Source: Chamaecyparis obtusa (lineage: Eukaryota; Streptophyta; Pinopsida; Cupressales; Cupressaceae). From it: a stretch of 64,000 nucleotides of DNA. The translations under genes were made by a program, and so were the position numbers. Location: positions 588,501-652,500 of the forward strand of contig BSBK01002058.1 of NCBI GenBank assembly GCA_027943335.1, in the 5' to 3' direction. Below, piece by piece: positions 1 to 12,000 of this stretch (positions are counted from its first letter, which is position 1; the number at the start of each line of letters is the position of its first letter). The notes under the pieces are model-generated. The model made no database searches. It saw nothing but the letters and a program-made list of their open reading frames with translations, and was not told where the DNA came from.

Positions 1-127
1 GAACCTCAGATACAAAACTCCTCCACTCTGTTACACTAGCTGTAGATAGACAAACTTCTATTAGTCTAGTATCCTATCTATGTCAAATCAAATCATATAT
101 TTAAACAATTTTCAATCAAATTTATAC

Positions 128-2035
128 CTGGGTCTCCCTCCTGGATGTCACTAAAGTGCCTGGATGGTGGGGCATGGAGTGACTACTCTCTCCACGCTCG
201 CTATGTCTAGGCCTCAATGGTGGTGTCTCTGTGTGGGGCCATGAGGGCCGTTGTGATCTCAATGGTGATACATGTGTAATAGGTATATCTGTACCAGTAT
301 CACTAGCTAGGGGTATCTCCTCGGCTCTCTCCTTTGCTCTCTACTCTACTCTCTCCTCTGTTCTCTCCTCCTCCATGGGATCTCCCACAGAGATGTGCTC
401 CTCCTCATTTCTAATATCCTCATCCTCCTTAGTGGCTTCACTATCCCGGTGTGTCCCCTCTGCAAAGCCTGGATCACCTGTAGGATAATCCTCGAGAAAG
501 ATAGGATGGGTCCCCTCCAAACTCTAGTACCTGATGTAATCTCAATTCAAATCTACATAGGCTACATCTGATGGTACCTCTCTATCCTCTGTCTCCTCTG
601 TATCACTCTCCTCAATGTTTTCTATTGATGGTCGGTGTATGGTGTCGGGTCTCTGATAGTATCTCGTCAGATGCATATAGTGAGGTACTACCTTAAGGAC
701 TCCCTATAGGAGGCCAAACTTCCTCTTCACCTAATCATAATAGTAGGGAAGCACTATATAATTATGATGTCCTCTAGCATCTTTCACTACTGGGAATGTC
801 TCCATATCACATCAGTGCTGGCAATGTGGTCTAGATGTACTATCCAATAAAGCATATCCCCAAACTGCCATATATCCCTCAAAGGATATGCAAAAGCTCT
901 CGCTATCCTTGCATCTACCATCACCGGCACTCCCTGTGGACATGTACATGTGAAATGCTCAAAAATCCATATCTGCAGAACTGTGCATATCAATAAACTC
1001 TCTTGTTGATACCTCACTAACTAACTTAGCTCATGGTATAGCTGTGCTAGCATGTTGCAACCCCATGAGAACATGGTCCTCTCTCTCTCCATCTTCTATA
1101 TAAGACGTGTTAGAGGTGAACAAAACATGGTACCCTTTGAGTTGGGTAACACAACCAAGGATACTATGCACAACAACACCTTTCATACTAAAGTTGTAGG
1201 GCCTGATAGTACAGCAGATAGTGGGATCTCATCTGATCAGCTCTGCATTAGTGGACACACACCTATACAGTACTCTAAGTCTGCATGGATCTCCTCACAA
1301 CCACGTTGCACTCTAGGTTTGACGGTCTCCCCTCGGACTGGAAGCCGTATAATCCTGTATACATCCTCTAAAGTCACTGTGATCTCTCCACATGGAAGAT
1401 GGAAGGAGCATGTATCCTCATCTCATCTCTCTATTAGAGCCGACAACATGGCTCGGTGTAGTCTGATCTGTGGAAGGACTGATACCTAGTATAGTCCTAC
1501 ATCCCTCAGTAACTACATCACCTCATCATCTAGCTTGGACAGTCTCTCCTTGACATTCAGTAGAAATTCCCCGAAGGGATGTTCTTGAAAGCAGACTAGG
1601 TCCTGTAAGCACAAACAAACATCATATTAGTAATCTACATCATCAAATCTATAAATATAACTGAACTAGGTCAAATTTGACCTCAGTTAGGTCAATGTCA
1701 ACTTTACTAGGTCAATGTCGACTTTACTGGGTCAGGGTCGACCTTTTTGGGTTAAGGTCGACCTCAACTAAAAAAATGACAAAACCCCCTGGGCAATGTC
1801 AACTTTTATGGGTCAAAGTCGACCTAGGTGGGTCAATGTAGACTTAAGTGGGTCAAGGTCAACCAAAAGGGGGCAAAATTGACCTGACCTCTCAAAAATA
1901 GGAATTTGAAAAACAAAAAGGTGGATAAAGGCATAACTCACCTCGGGTAGTGATTGTCTAGTAGCTAAGTTGTGTCTCAGTGATTCTAGGCAGGTTTCTC
2001 ATAGTTCTTCTCTTCTCGGCATCGTGCTTTCTCAT
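128..2035 (-). pseudogene. Plant mobile domain (PMD) pseudogene, two candidate exons
   Basis: On the minus strand, about 1,540 down to 780 translates to words typical of the plant mobile domain (aminotransferase-like family): RLHRAMLSALIER, then FHLPCGEITVTLEDVYRI and RLPVRGE, and further on LLICTVLQIWIFEHF and DVIWR. PMD proteins occur both as host silencing/meristem factors and inside transposons. The remainder, to about 130, is an acidic Glu/Ser/Arg-rich tail. Candidate splice sites on the minus strand are a GTGAGT donor after 1,942, an acceptor ending at 1,603 (exon from 1,602), and a CAG/GTATAA donor after 128. A possible first exon starts with ATG at 2,035. The copy is dead: TGA replaces the Trp expected after ALIER, several other stops are present, and the frame changes. 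The opposite-strand reading frame at 1,052-1,489 is a shadow. The domain call is firm; the exon structure is inferred. Confidence 0.72.
1668..1880. repeat. Degenerate GTCAA/GTCGAC repeat array in the candidate PMD intron
   Basis: About ten degenerate copies of a roughly 20-bp unit built around GGTCAATGTCGACTTTA run through the candidate intron (1,603-1,941). The core is GTCAA, or TTGAC on the other strand. A shorter cluster with the same core recurs at about 3,250-3,345. TTGAC is the W-box core, but a degenerate minisatellite is the simpler reading. Confidence 0.6.
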
Positions 2036-2594
2036 TTTGAATCTAAAAATGGTAAGAATGAGTAAGTTTTTCTTTTTTTCTCTTTTATAAGGTAAAATTA
2101 GGGTTTTCTCAGAGTAAATTTGAAATTTCTTCCTTATGCATTCAGACAGACATCCACTCTTTTCATCATAACTTGAGTTCGATAACTCCATTTTTCAGTG
2201 ACGTCAATGGCATTGGAATTGTGATTCAGATACCTAACTCCTTGAACCAGTTTAGGAAGGTTAGGAATCCTTCTAATTGGTTTAGGGAAGGACTTGTCAA
2301 CACTTTTCATATCCCGTATATAGAGTTTTCCTTATCACCCTGTTTCACCCTTTCGAAGTAGAAATCTGAACCAGGGGGGGCATAAGGGGCTCTATATACT
2401 TCTCAATTTATCATATAGTAAGATTTAGGTGATTTAAAGATTTTAATTAACCTTGTGTGTTTCAGGTCCTAATAGTTTTCTATAGGATCTTTACATCAAG
2501 GACTTCGCTATATCCTTTTTATTTACTATGATGTTTTCTTATTTTAGCTTGCATATTCATGTAGTGTCATAACTAAGCTAAAGTGGGGGCTAAA
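2036..2594. other. Non-coding spacer with a PPT-like tract at its end
   Basis: No gene is recognised. The short open frames on both strands have no recognisable domain. Near its end the stretch AAGTGGGGGCTAAA (2,581-2,594) resembles a polypurine tract and directly precedes a possible LTR start. Confidence 0.4.
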
Positions 2595-3960
2595 TGTATC
2601 ATCTTAAAATGGAAGCACTTCTATCTTGATAGGTTTAGCACCCTCTTTTAATACATTTATCATGATAGACATGCATGTAGGATGCATTTTGCACTCATCT
2701 TCTTCATCCTAGGTGAAATTAGGGTTAGAATTGTTAGATTTGACAAATGCAAATCATCCCAAGAACACCTGCATGCAAGACTGTCACAAAGAAGAAGCAA
2801 AAAGACAGAAAGCTATGGCGGCCAAAAGGCCAGAGACTGCAAAACCATGTTGCAAGAAAATAATCTTCTATTAACAATGATGAAAATAATACAATCTCCT
2901 TATTGAAATGAAAGAAGTGAATCCTTATAAAAGGAAACACGAAACCCTAAAGGCTAAAACCCTAAAGAATTATAAAGCGCCTAAGTGAAACTTAAGCCTA
3001 GAGTATGATAAACTAATAATTAAATGATTTAATTATTAGCTAACATAAGACTACTCTAACAAGAATCCCGAGGATTCTCTTGAATTTCCCTCTTCCATGG
3101 ATCTATTTTCTAGGTAGGATTTGGAAATGGATCCTCCAAGCCTTCATCTCAGTAATCATAGGATTTTATGTCTTTTCCTGACATTCTATCCTGTTCTGGC
3201 ATCATTTTTAGCTTTTTGGGCATCTCTGGGACCTCTTGACTTGGTTTTGAGTCAACATGGGAAAAAAGTCAATGTATTGGGTCGACCCTGATGAGGTCAA
3301 GGTTGAGATTGACCCTGACTAGGTTAGGGTCAATCTCAACTTTGACCCCTTTCTCTAAATTTTCTAGATCCTTAATTTTTGGGGTTCAGGCTTTCGGGAA
3401 ATTTATTTTCCCACCTCTGGGTTGGCCATTTCGGATTTCAGGATGGTAAATCCTTTAATTACATTTATTCTAGGTCTATTTTCTAAAGGTGAGGACCTAA
3501 TTGGGATTTAATTCTCCAAGGTGGCCCATCTAGACGAGTGTGCCCTAGATCACTATAAAAGGAGGCCTTCCTCTCTCATCTTCACAATCTCATCTCAAGC
3601 AATTGCAAGCTCTCAAGTGAAAGAAAGAATTCAAGCAATGGAAGAATAGTGAAGGTGCAAATTAGGAAGAGGAAGATATATAAGATCAAGCCATTGTTGA
3701 CATCAAGCATCTTTTGGAGCAAGAGAGATCTTTTCTTCCTTGATCCACCATTATCAACTTTCAAGCATTTAAGGATTCAATCATGAAGTAGCAATTACAG
3801 ATTGTGAGTTTGGTAGAAGTACTTTAGCCTTGGGGGCTTGGTATGCTTTTCTATCTCATTCAAATCTATGCATTGATATTTCATACATATTCATGCTAGG
3901 GTTTTGATCTAGCAGATTAGATCTTGGCATTACAGTTTCAATACATACACACACACATTC
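2595..3960 (+). repeat. LTR-like sequence with core promoter (uncertain)
   Basis: It starts TGTATCATC directly after a polypurine-like tract. A good TATA box (TATAAAA) lies at 3,554-3,560, followed by a pyrimidine-rich leader-like stretch, as in the U3-R-U5 of plant LTRs. The right edge is approximate and no matching partner LTR or target duplication was found. A similar start and TATA arrangement occurs at 11,426-11,874. It could also be unrelated promoter-like DNA. Confidence 0.35.
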
Positions 3961-4440
3961 TATTTCAATCAGCTATTCGTGGAGGTGGAGATCACCAAAA
4001 TGGGGGTTTGACTAAGGCAAAACCCTATATAGCCACCCCAAAACTCCCCTTTTTCGATATCTATAGTTGCTACTTTGAGGATCAGAGGACAAATCTGAGT
4101 ACCCTTTTCGCTGAACTTCCAGGATCTGCGAACAGAATTTGAATCAGACTTCAAATAAAAATGTAGTATTTGACCTTTTATGAGGGTCAAACTTGAGTTA
4201 AGCTATTTTGGAGAAATATTTCTGGGTTTTTGCCATCTCGGCATTTCCAGTCTAGGACAAGTTTTGGATTTTTTGGAAAATGTACACAGACTTCAAAAAA
4301 TAGGTATTTATGAATGATGAGATATGTATCTTGACCTAATTGATTTTCAAGCATTTTTAGATTTACTTATGCTAATCCTAATTCCAATTTCAATTTCAAA
4401 TGAATATGCATTGAATGTTAGGTACATTACTATGTTTCCA
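3961..4440. other. Non-coding stretch, no gene recognised
   Basis: A short CA repeat lies just before it (about 3,946-3,958). Both strands have small open frames without domain signatures. If the preceding region is an LTR, this could be its untranslated leader, but no credible primer binding site could be named. Confidence 0.35.
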
Positions 4441-4449
4441 TTTTAATCA

Positions 4450-5410
4450 TATTTAGGTATTATAAATCATATTAGGTCTTAAGGGGTCCTATTAGGTCAT
4501 GATAGTCATGTTAGGTCTTAAGGAGTCATATTAGGTCATCTTAGGTCTTAAGGGGTCCTATTAGGTCATGTTACATTTTAACGGGTCCTATCAAGTCTTA
4601 TTTGTCATGTTATGTCTTAAGGGGCCCTATTAGGTCATGTTAGGTCTTAAAGGGTCCTATTAGATCATGTTAGGGATAAAGGAGTCCTATTATGACTTAT
4701 TAGGCTTTAAGGGGTCATAATAGGTCATTTTAGTCATGTTAGATCTTAAGGGGTCTTATTAAGTCATGCTAGCACTTAAGAGGCTCTATTAGGTTATGTT
4801 AGGTCTTGGAAGATCCTATTGGGTCATGTCAGGTGTTAAGGGCTCATATTAGGTCATGTTAGGTCTTAAGGGGCCCTATTTGGTCATCAAAGGTCTTAAA
4901 GGGTCCTATTAAGTCTTATTAGTCATGTATATTCTCAAAGGGTTCTATTATGTCATGTTAGATCTTAAAGGGTCCTATTGGGTCTTATAGGTCATGTTAG
5001 GTTTTACACAGTCCTATTAGGTCAAGGTTGTTCTTAAAGGATTAGGTTAGGTCTTAAAGAGTCCTATTAGGTCATGTTAACTCATTTTAGCTCTGCATGG
5101 GTCCTATTAGCTCATGTTAGGTCTTAAGGGGTCCTATTAGCTCATGTTAGGTCATAAAGGGTCCTATTAGGCCATGTTATGTCTTAAAGGGTATATTTAG
5201 GTCTTATTAGTTATGTTAGGTCTTAAGAGGTTCAATTAGGTCAAGTTAGGTCTTAAAGGGCCCTATTAGGTACAATTTGTCAAGTTAGATCTTAAGGGGT
5301 TCTATTAGGTCATGTTAGTCATGTTAAGTACTAGGGGGTAATGTTAGGGCTAAATGGGTTCCATTATGGCATGTTAGGTCTTAAGGGGTCCTAATAGGTA
5401 ATGTTAGTCA
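4450..5410. repeat. 30-bp minisatellite, left block
   Basis: About 960 bases of tandem repeats with consensus close to TTAGGTCATGTTAGG followed by TCTTAAGGGGTCCTA, unit 30 bp. Single-base changes and partial units are frequent, so the array is old. The same repeat resumes at about 6,388 after a different 957-bp segment, implying one array that was split. Confidence 0.93.
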
Positions 5411-6367
5411 GGTAAAAGCACAAATTTGTGTCATGTTTCAGGACAACTTATCAACATAGCTGAATTTGAGTATTTCTAACTAAAAATCTTTTTGGTCAAA
5501 CATATGGTCTAGCTAGATTCATTCTAGCTAAGTTAGATAAGTGCTTCAACTTTTCTAAATAGAAATGTCTATAAATATATGTTTTATGCCAATTACTAAA
5601 GAAATAAAATTATTTTAGAAAAATGATATTTCAATAACTCCTCTTCTTTAATGATAGTGTTTTTACAAATATAAAAATACCCATTTTTAGAGCATAGTGT
5701 CAAGATTATCATCATATAATTTTAATAGTATTTTAATTAGATCTAATATATTATAATTTCAAAATGCGACAAGTAGGTATTTTAACATTCAAGAAAAAGC
5801 TGCTTCAAAAATAGAAAAATATAGTAAAACTTCTCAAAAAAATTGAAATTTTATATTTAACACCACAGGACAGAGTTCTCTTCAAGAATGTGTAATTTTT
5901 TTTCTAAATGGTGTATATTTGATAGGGGAAATGTTGTGGGAGATGAAAAATGTCGATTTTAGGTATGTTCGACTTTGAGTAGTTATAACAGAGAAAATAT
6001 ACATTGAAAACTAATTTTTATTCTTTTATGCACTACTTATACATTTTATCTATAACATATTTTGAAATAAAAGGAAAAAAAAATTATTTGCATATACACT
6101 TTTGGTGAGAACAAGACCCTTGTTTTTCAGCATTTTTCAGCAAGTAAAAAATGGAGTTCAAAAATTAAAAAAATATGTGAATTCTTGTTCAATTTTTTTA
6201 AAAAAAATTCTAGGCATAAACTTCATCCAATTTTACACATTTCATTAGTTTACATCATCTCCAAATTCTAAACGTAAATGCCATTTTTATGTCATTAAAG
6301 TTAAAATGTTTGTCTGTTGTTGACCTTTTCCTTTATAAAAGTGTGACACAACTTTGTACTTTTACCC
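5411..6367. mobile_element. MITE-like DNA element with 23-24-bp terminal inverted repeats
   Basis: The left end GGTAAAAGCACAAATTTGTG (5,411-5,430, continuing TCA) is an inverted match to the right end TGACACAACTTTGTACTTTT (6,344-6,363, continuing ACCC), with two mismatches in 23 bases. The 957-bp interior is AT-rich and non-coding. It sits inside a 30-bp repeat array. The flanks give an imperfect possible 9-bp target duplication (TAATGTTAG / TAATGATAT, 7 of 9, ending two or three bases outside the repeats), which would suggest a Mutator-type element. The superfamily is not established. Confidence 0.6.
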
Positions 6368-6387
6368 AGTAATGATATGTGTCAAGG

Positions 6388-7050
6388 AGTCATATTTGGT
6401 CATGTTAGGGCTTAAGGGGTCCTATTAGGTCATGTTAGGGCTTAAAGGATCCTATTTGGTCATGCTAGGTCTTAAGGGTTTCTATTAGGTCATGTTAGGT
6501 CTTAAAGGGTCCTATTAGGTTTTCTAGGTCATGTTAGGTCTTAAGGGGTCCTAGTAGGTCATGTTATTTCTTAAAAGGTCCTAATAGGTCATGTTAGATG
6601 TTAGAGGTTCCTATTAGGTCATTTTAATCATGTTAGGTCTTAAGGGCTCCTATTAGGTCATGTTAGGTCTTAAAGGGTCTTATTAGTCATGTTATGTCGT
6701 AAGGGGTCCTATTAGGTCATGTTAGGTCTTAAAAAGGTCCTATTAGGTCATTTTAGTCATCGTAGATCTTAAGGTTTCATATTAGGTCATGCTAGTCATG
6801 TTAGGTCTTAAGGAGTCTTATTAGATCATGTTAGGTCTTAAAGTGTCCTATTGTACTAGGCTTTTTTATTCGTGTTAGGTCTTAAGGGGTCCTATTAGGT
6901 CATGTTAGGTCTCAAAGGGTCCTATTAGGTCATGTTAGGTCTTAAAGGGTCCTATTAGGTCTGATTAGTCTTGTCAGGTCGTCAAGTGTCTTATTAGATC
7001 TTATTAATCATGTTAGGTCTTAAGTGTTCATGTTGGAGTTAAATGGGTCC
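6388..7050. repeat. 30-bp minisatellite, right block
   Basis: About 660 bases of the same 30-bp unit as the block ending at 5,410, in the same orientation. Units vary by point changes and truncations. The block ends at about 7,050 in AT-rich DNA with repeated TTTCTAACA words. Confidence 0.92.
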
Positions 7051-8790
7051 TAACATTTTCTAACACTTTTTCTAATGTTTCATATATTTTGTATAATATT
7101 TTGTAATATTTTTAAAATAATTCTCTAACATTATTTATAATTTTTTAAAACATTTTCTTAAAAAAAATTCTAAGATTTTCTAACATTCTTTCTAATGTTT
7201 TCTAATGATTTGTGACATTTTTGTCATGCTTTGTAGGTTAAGAAGTCATATTTTATTAAAAATTACTTAAAAGTCCACTAAAATATAGTTTTATATATTC
7301 AAAAATATTAAGAAATTTTTTTAATACATTCAAATATATTAAAATTGTTAAAAAAAAAATTAAAAAAATTTAATAGAATAAAAATTAAAAAATATAAACA
7401 AAACCTCTGTGGTCTAACCAAACTAGATGAATGGCCCTCAATTGCTCTATTATGCTTGGAAGTGCTACAGTAGAAATTAGCCCTTTACTGGTTTTTTTTT
7501 TGTGTTTATAGACGGAGGTTGGTCTGGCTGAATCCGATTTGGCTAAATCACCCCTTCTCGGTCAATCTGGTCTGCCTCATTGATGCCATGTGGTGTACAA
7601 TCGACACAACGTGGCTCCGGATGTACCCTATTCAATCAAAATCTGTTGAGCCAAAATCAGTTTAGCCAAAGTGCCTGAGTTATCCTAAATGGTGACATAG
7701 TATTGTACTTTTACCCAGGAGCTATTGAGAGGAGGCCGTTAAAATAAGGAAGTTGAAATGACGTTCGAGCAAGGTACAAATATATTAAAAAATATCATAG
7801 GTTAAAAGAACTGGCAAGTAAAACTTAGACCATTGTTGGTGTGAAATTTGAAGGTGTTGCACTTGAAGAGTCAGAGCTCAAAATAAATGAAATCATGGAA
7901 GATAGCTAAAGTTCATAAAGAGTAAACCAGTTGGTAAAATGTTGCTACCTTGAAAGACTCTATAAAGCACATACTTCTTGATTTTTCTTATATGTTAGAA
8001 CAATTAGTGGATAGGGATAAACTTTTGTTGTTCTTTTTCTTTTGAGCACTCTACTCATTTTATTTTTCTCTTGTATTCAAATAAGTTTTTACTCCTTATA
8101 ATTAATCGAAAACTTTATAAAGTTTCATAAGAGATCATCTACTAATCTGCAGATATAGAATCAAAGTGGTAGATAATTTCAAATCTTGAAAGAGTTAAGG
8201 GCATGCGAAGTCTTCATCTATGTTGTTCGTTGTATCTCAACAAATTAAAAGTTTAGTAGCATAGAAAGAATATTTCAATATTGGAGTTTGGTTAATTGGA
8301 AGATCAACTGGTGAATAGAGAAGTTTTCATTTGTATCTATCTATCTAACTAACTATCTCTATATATATGTATATGTGTGTGTAAAAGACCGAATTTGAAT
8401 ATTGTGAATTTTAAAACTTTTGTGCTTGAGACTAAAGGAGAGCATTAGAATATTACTTTCTCCATCAAAGCTATGATAGACTAGAGATAAGGATTCTTTT
8501 AGATTCATCACCATCCACCATCAATAGTTAACTGTTTTTGAAGAAATTATGAGAAGAGTAATGGTACTTAGAAATCAGCCTTTCATGCTCAAGTCTATCA
8601 TCAAATTAGATTGTGTTATAAAATAAACTATATGTAAGAACGTTAAATGTAAACTATATTTACTCACACGCCCTTTTCTCTCCATAAATCAATCACTGGG
8701 AAATATATATTTGAAGCGTGTAGTCGACTATAACTTTGAAAGATCAAAGACAATCTAGAAATCGATAAGAAAATGTTGCGAAATTTCTTT
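7051..8790. other. AT-rich non-coding region with a lone inverted-repeat end
   Basis: No gene is recognised. At 7,698-7,718 the words ATAGTATTGTACTTTTACCCA match the right end of the element at 5,411-6,367, so a truncated relative may end here, but no left end was found. At 7,521-7,551 and 7,645-7,675 an imperfect inverted repeat (GATTTGGCTAAA / TTTAGCCAAA) suggests a fold-back. A short TATC/TATG/TG microsatellite lies at about 8,332-8,382. Confidence 0.4.
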
Positions 8791-8793
8791 AAA

Positions 8794-9400
8794 TTAAACA
8801 AACTGGAGGAAGGTTGTTGAAAACCCAACAGCAGATGATTGGGGTGAAAAGAAACTTACATGAAAGTTTTTGGTCCTTGCTACAATATGCAGTGGTGTCT
8901 CTCCACTTTCCATGGGCTCTATGTTTGAAGAAGGGTAATTGATTGCGATTTGAGATTTTTCAGCTCCCTCGTTTACACATGGAGGCTTCTCTAGCCCCTG
9001 GTTCACCAACTCTGATAAATCTGTTGTTTTACTTTTATTCAAGTAATCAACAATTCGCACTTGACTACCTTGGGCAGCCAAGTGTAGCACGTTCATTCCA
9101 CACCCATTCCGTTCCTTCACAGCACCTGGGCTGCTCTTTATCAACTCTTTTACTGCTTCCAAATGCCCCAATTGCTGCCATACAAATAGGAGTTGCCTTG
9201 TCGTTATTAGTACAATAACAAAGTTTTGGCTGAAACGCTGTTAATTGCTGAATTATATGCACATAGTTTCTCCCAACAGCCATATGGAGGGCTGTATTGC
9301 CATGTTTGTCCTTTACAAGGAGTAGCTCTTGTCGATCTGATAATTCTAAAATATCCCTCAGCTCATCTGTTTGTTAGACATCCAAAATCATTGTCAGCTG
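8794..9400 (-). pseudogene. Ankyrin-repeat protein gene fragment
   Basis: Minus strand. Ankyrin repeat words appear in order: KHGNTALHMAVGRNYVHIIQ (about 9,310-9,250), then KATPICMAAI, GHLEAVKELI, GMNVLHLAAQGSQVRIVDYL and GETPLHIVARTKNF. Four repeats are recognisable. A frameshift near 9,170 separates the second repeat from GHLEAVKEL. The style resembles plant membrane ankyrin proteins (ACD6/ITN1-like), but no transmembrane domain is present. The fragment's upstream edge near 9,400 has an intron-like acceptor (TTTTATAG, or alternatively CTAACAAACAG). It is a broken piece of a larger gene and its beginning is duplicated at about 11.2 kb. Confidence 0.75.
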
Positions 9401-9484
9401 ACACTTCTATAAAATAAATAAATAAATAGAAAAAATGATATTTAGTGATTAAATTTAAATACAGTAATTTTAAATTTGTGGGCT

Positions 9485-11200
9485 TAATTCATTTTGTTTT
9501 CTATTAAAAAAAAATAGATTTTGAAGAGACCAAAAATTCTTTACAAACAAATTTTAAAGGAATCTATAATCCCAAAAGAAACAAAGTTACAAAAGATTCA
9601 GCACTACATAACAACAGCTAACAAACAACAAAGAAGCAACAACTGAACAATATAACATACAATGCACAGACTGCATCAACATCTGATCAAAGCTTTTCAA
9701 GAAATAACATCTGGTTAATTCATTTTGTTAGAGTTGTGGATTTTTTCAGCAGCGTGGATGAGGGTTTGAAAGACTACGGGACTCATCTGGTAAAGTGTTA
9801 AACAAATTACTGAACAAAATCTTGAATTCCTTTCCATAACAATATGTAATAATAATCTTCAAGAATTGGATCCCTAATCGATGAAAAGACCTGAAAACTA
9901 CAGTAACCCTTGTCCCAAAGTGAGCATACTAAATACTGAAGAGACTACTTTCATGGTAGTATCATAACGATGATATCTCGAGCATACTAAATATGGAGGA
10001 GACTAGTTTCATAGAGCATAAGCTACTTTAGTTAAAAAAAACATGAAACACTAAAACTTACAAACTAAAACATAAAATTACAGAAAATTCCAAAAAAATC
10101 TCAGCTTCTTGGCTCCTTATTTATATACATTAAGGTAACGGATATTACTAACAATGAAAAAGCAGAGAGAAGCAGAAGGGATCTGGATTTCCTCTGTTTA
10201 TTGCGAACTTTAAACGTATTGCAGCATCATTTGTGCGGCCATGGATTCCATCGGTGGCCTGTTCACACTGAGCTGCCATGGTATTTTATCCCAACTTGAA
10301 AATGATTATACGGGACGTGGAACTTTTGTGGACGAAAGGAGCTCAGCTAAACAATAGATGATACACCTAAAAGAGTCAAGAAACTAATTCGAGATCTACG
10401 TAAAATTTTCAAAGCTTTGTGTTCCAAGGCGTTGGAGTCTGTACTTTTTGAAGCAGCGATACAGAGCCATGTGAATGGAGTCTTTTATGTGGCAGAGTAA
10501 ACAGCCATATCAACAGAATTTTTATGGTCTAGATTAAATAGGCATTTGATAAATATAAAGATATTCGAATTTGAGTATTCTTCAAGTTGAATATGTCAAA
10601 ACGACTATTCTACAAGTTGGAATATTTTCAGTGCTAATGGAAAGAAAAATCTTTCTTATGATGGACTACCAATGTGGTCAACGTGCGTCTGAGACGTCCA
10701 CTCTCCAGGCCCACATCCCCATACCTACTGATATTCCCATGACATTATCACTTCTTTACTTTTCAAATAAGTCTAACTTGTCACTAGTATCTTTTTCTAA
10801 TATGATATTGTCATCGCAATATACTTTGAAACAGGATTCAATGGATCAAAACAAAGTCTAATTTTTCAATAGTATCTTTGGTGTAATTTGATTTTTTCAA
10901 CAGAATATATTTTGAGATATGAAAGCTATAAGATTCAATGGATTTGATTTTGTTAGATCAATTATATTATTTACACGGAATTATGAACTTTTGTTTTATC
11001 TATCGAATTTACTTGCTGAAAATTCAGCTAAGCGATATATCTATCTATTTTAACAAATAAATGAAGAAAGAGTACTAGAAAGGATCTAATAATTTACCAT
11101 GTTAATTTTGTGCATCTCAAAATCTTCCCTGACAATTTCAATTATTTTGATTCTTTTATATGAAATTATGTGACAAGTCTCCTCCTTTATGCAGGGCTGA
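9485..11200. other. Non-coding region between the two ankyrin fragments
   Basis: No gene is recognised. A 96-codon open frame at 10,571-10,861 has no domain signature. A direct repeat of about 33 bp with 58-bp spacing (GAGCATACTAAATA..., starting near 9,922 and 9,980) indicates a small tandem duplication. Confidence 0.5.
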
Positions 11201-11204
11201 AATG

Positions 11205-11425
11205 TATCACCTAACAACTATATGTGGGACTGTATTGCTATGTTTGTCCACTACATGGAGTAACTCTCCAAGATCTGATAATTCTTAAAAATGCTTCAGC
11301 TCATCTGTTTGTTAGACATCCAAAACCATTGTCAACTGGCATTTCCCTCTATAAAATAAATATATACCTAAAATAAAGACAATATTTAGTGACTAAATTT
11401 AATTATAACAATTTTAGATTTTTGG
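11205..11425 (-). pseudogene. Second copy of the ankyrin exon edge
   Basis: The minus strand repeats the upstream exon edge seen near 9,290-9,485, including the intron-like flank (GGATGTCTAACAAACAGATG), the DKH.NT ankyrin start, and the downstream TTTAGTGA(T/C)TAAATTTAA words. It retains fewer than 50 codons and has an extra stop. Both copies share the TAA inside GTCTAACAAACAG. Either the duplicated exon already carried a stop, or the true exon starts just after that AG. Confidence 0.65.
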
Positions 11426-12000
11426 TGTTGATTTTGTAATCACCCTAAAATGGCCTGGTATAACCAAGTGGCTTTGATTTCATCAAATTTTCCCTAAACC
11501 CTGTTCAGAGAGTCATGACCTAATCAAAATCGTCAAAACACTCAAATCACTAGACTAAATTGTGTAATTAGGTTGATCCACCTAGTTGCATAATTAATCG
11601 CTAATAAGATATTAAAGGTTATTTATCAAGACATCAAGTCATTTAATTAAATTATCTTAGCACAATTAATTAAATCAAGACCCAAAAATGCTATTTGCTA
11701 AAATTAACGAATTAAAGAAATTAACTAATTAATTCTAAATTCCAACTCATTACAAAAGGAAAAATGAACTCAATTCACCAACCAAAGCACATCACATAGA
11801 TCAAGCAACTTCAAATCTCAACCATTCAAGGAAATTAAATCCTAGCCACCGATTTCTCATGAAATCCTATAAAAGAAGGCTCAATCTAAGCTTAACTCAT
11901 CAAGAATTCAAGTAACTAAACTAAGTCAATATCATTCTAGAGCATATTAGCAAGCGTTTTATTTTGACAAGTTCACCATTTACACCACTAAAATTTGGCT
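11426..12000 (+). repeat. LTR-like sequence with TATA box (uncertain)
   Basis: It starts TGTTGATTTTGTAATCACCC, has TATAAAA at 11,868-11,874 and a following leader-like stretch. It may be the 5' LTR of the gypsy element to the right, but a matching 3' copy was not found and the end is not defined. Confidence 0.3.

Noticed and set aside
1052..1489. 145-codon open frame on the plus strand
   Set aside because: It lies opposite the PMD coding sequence on the minus strand and has no domain of its own.
4450..7050. Regularly spaced repeats that might suggest a CRISPR-like array
   Set aside because: Units are directly adjacent with no unique spacers, and the context is plant repetitive DNA.
10571..10861. 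96-codon open frame as a possible small gene
   Set aside because: No domain, no plausible promoter or splice context, composition like the surrounding non-coding DNA.
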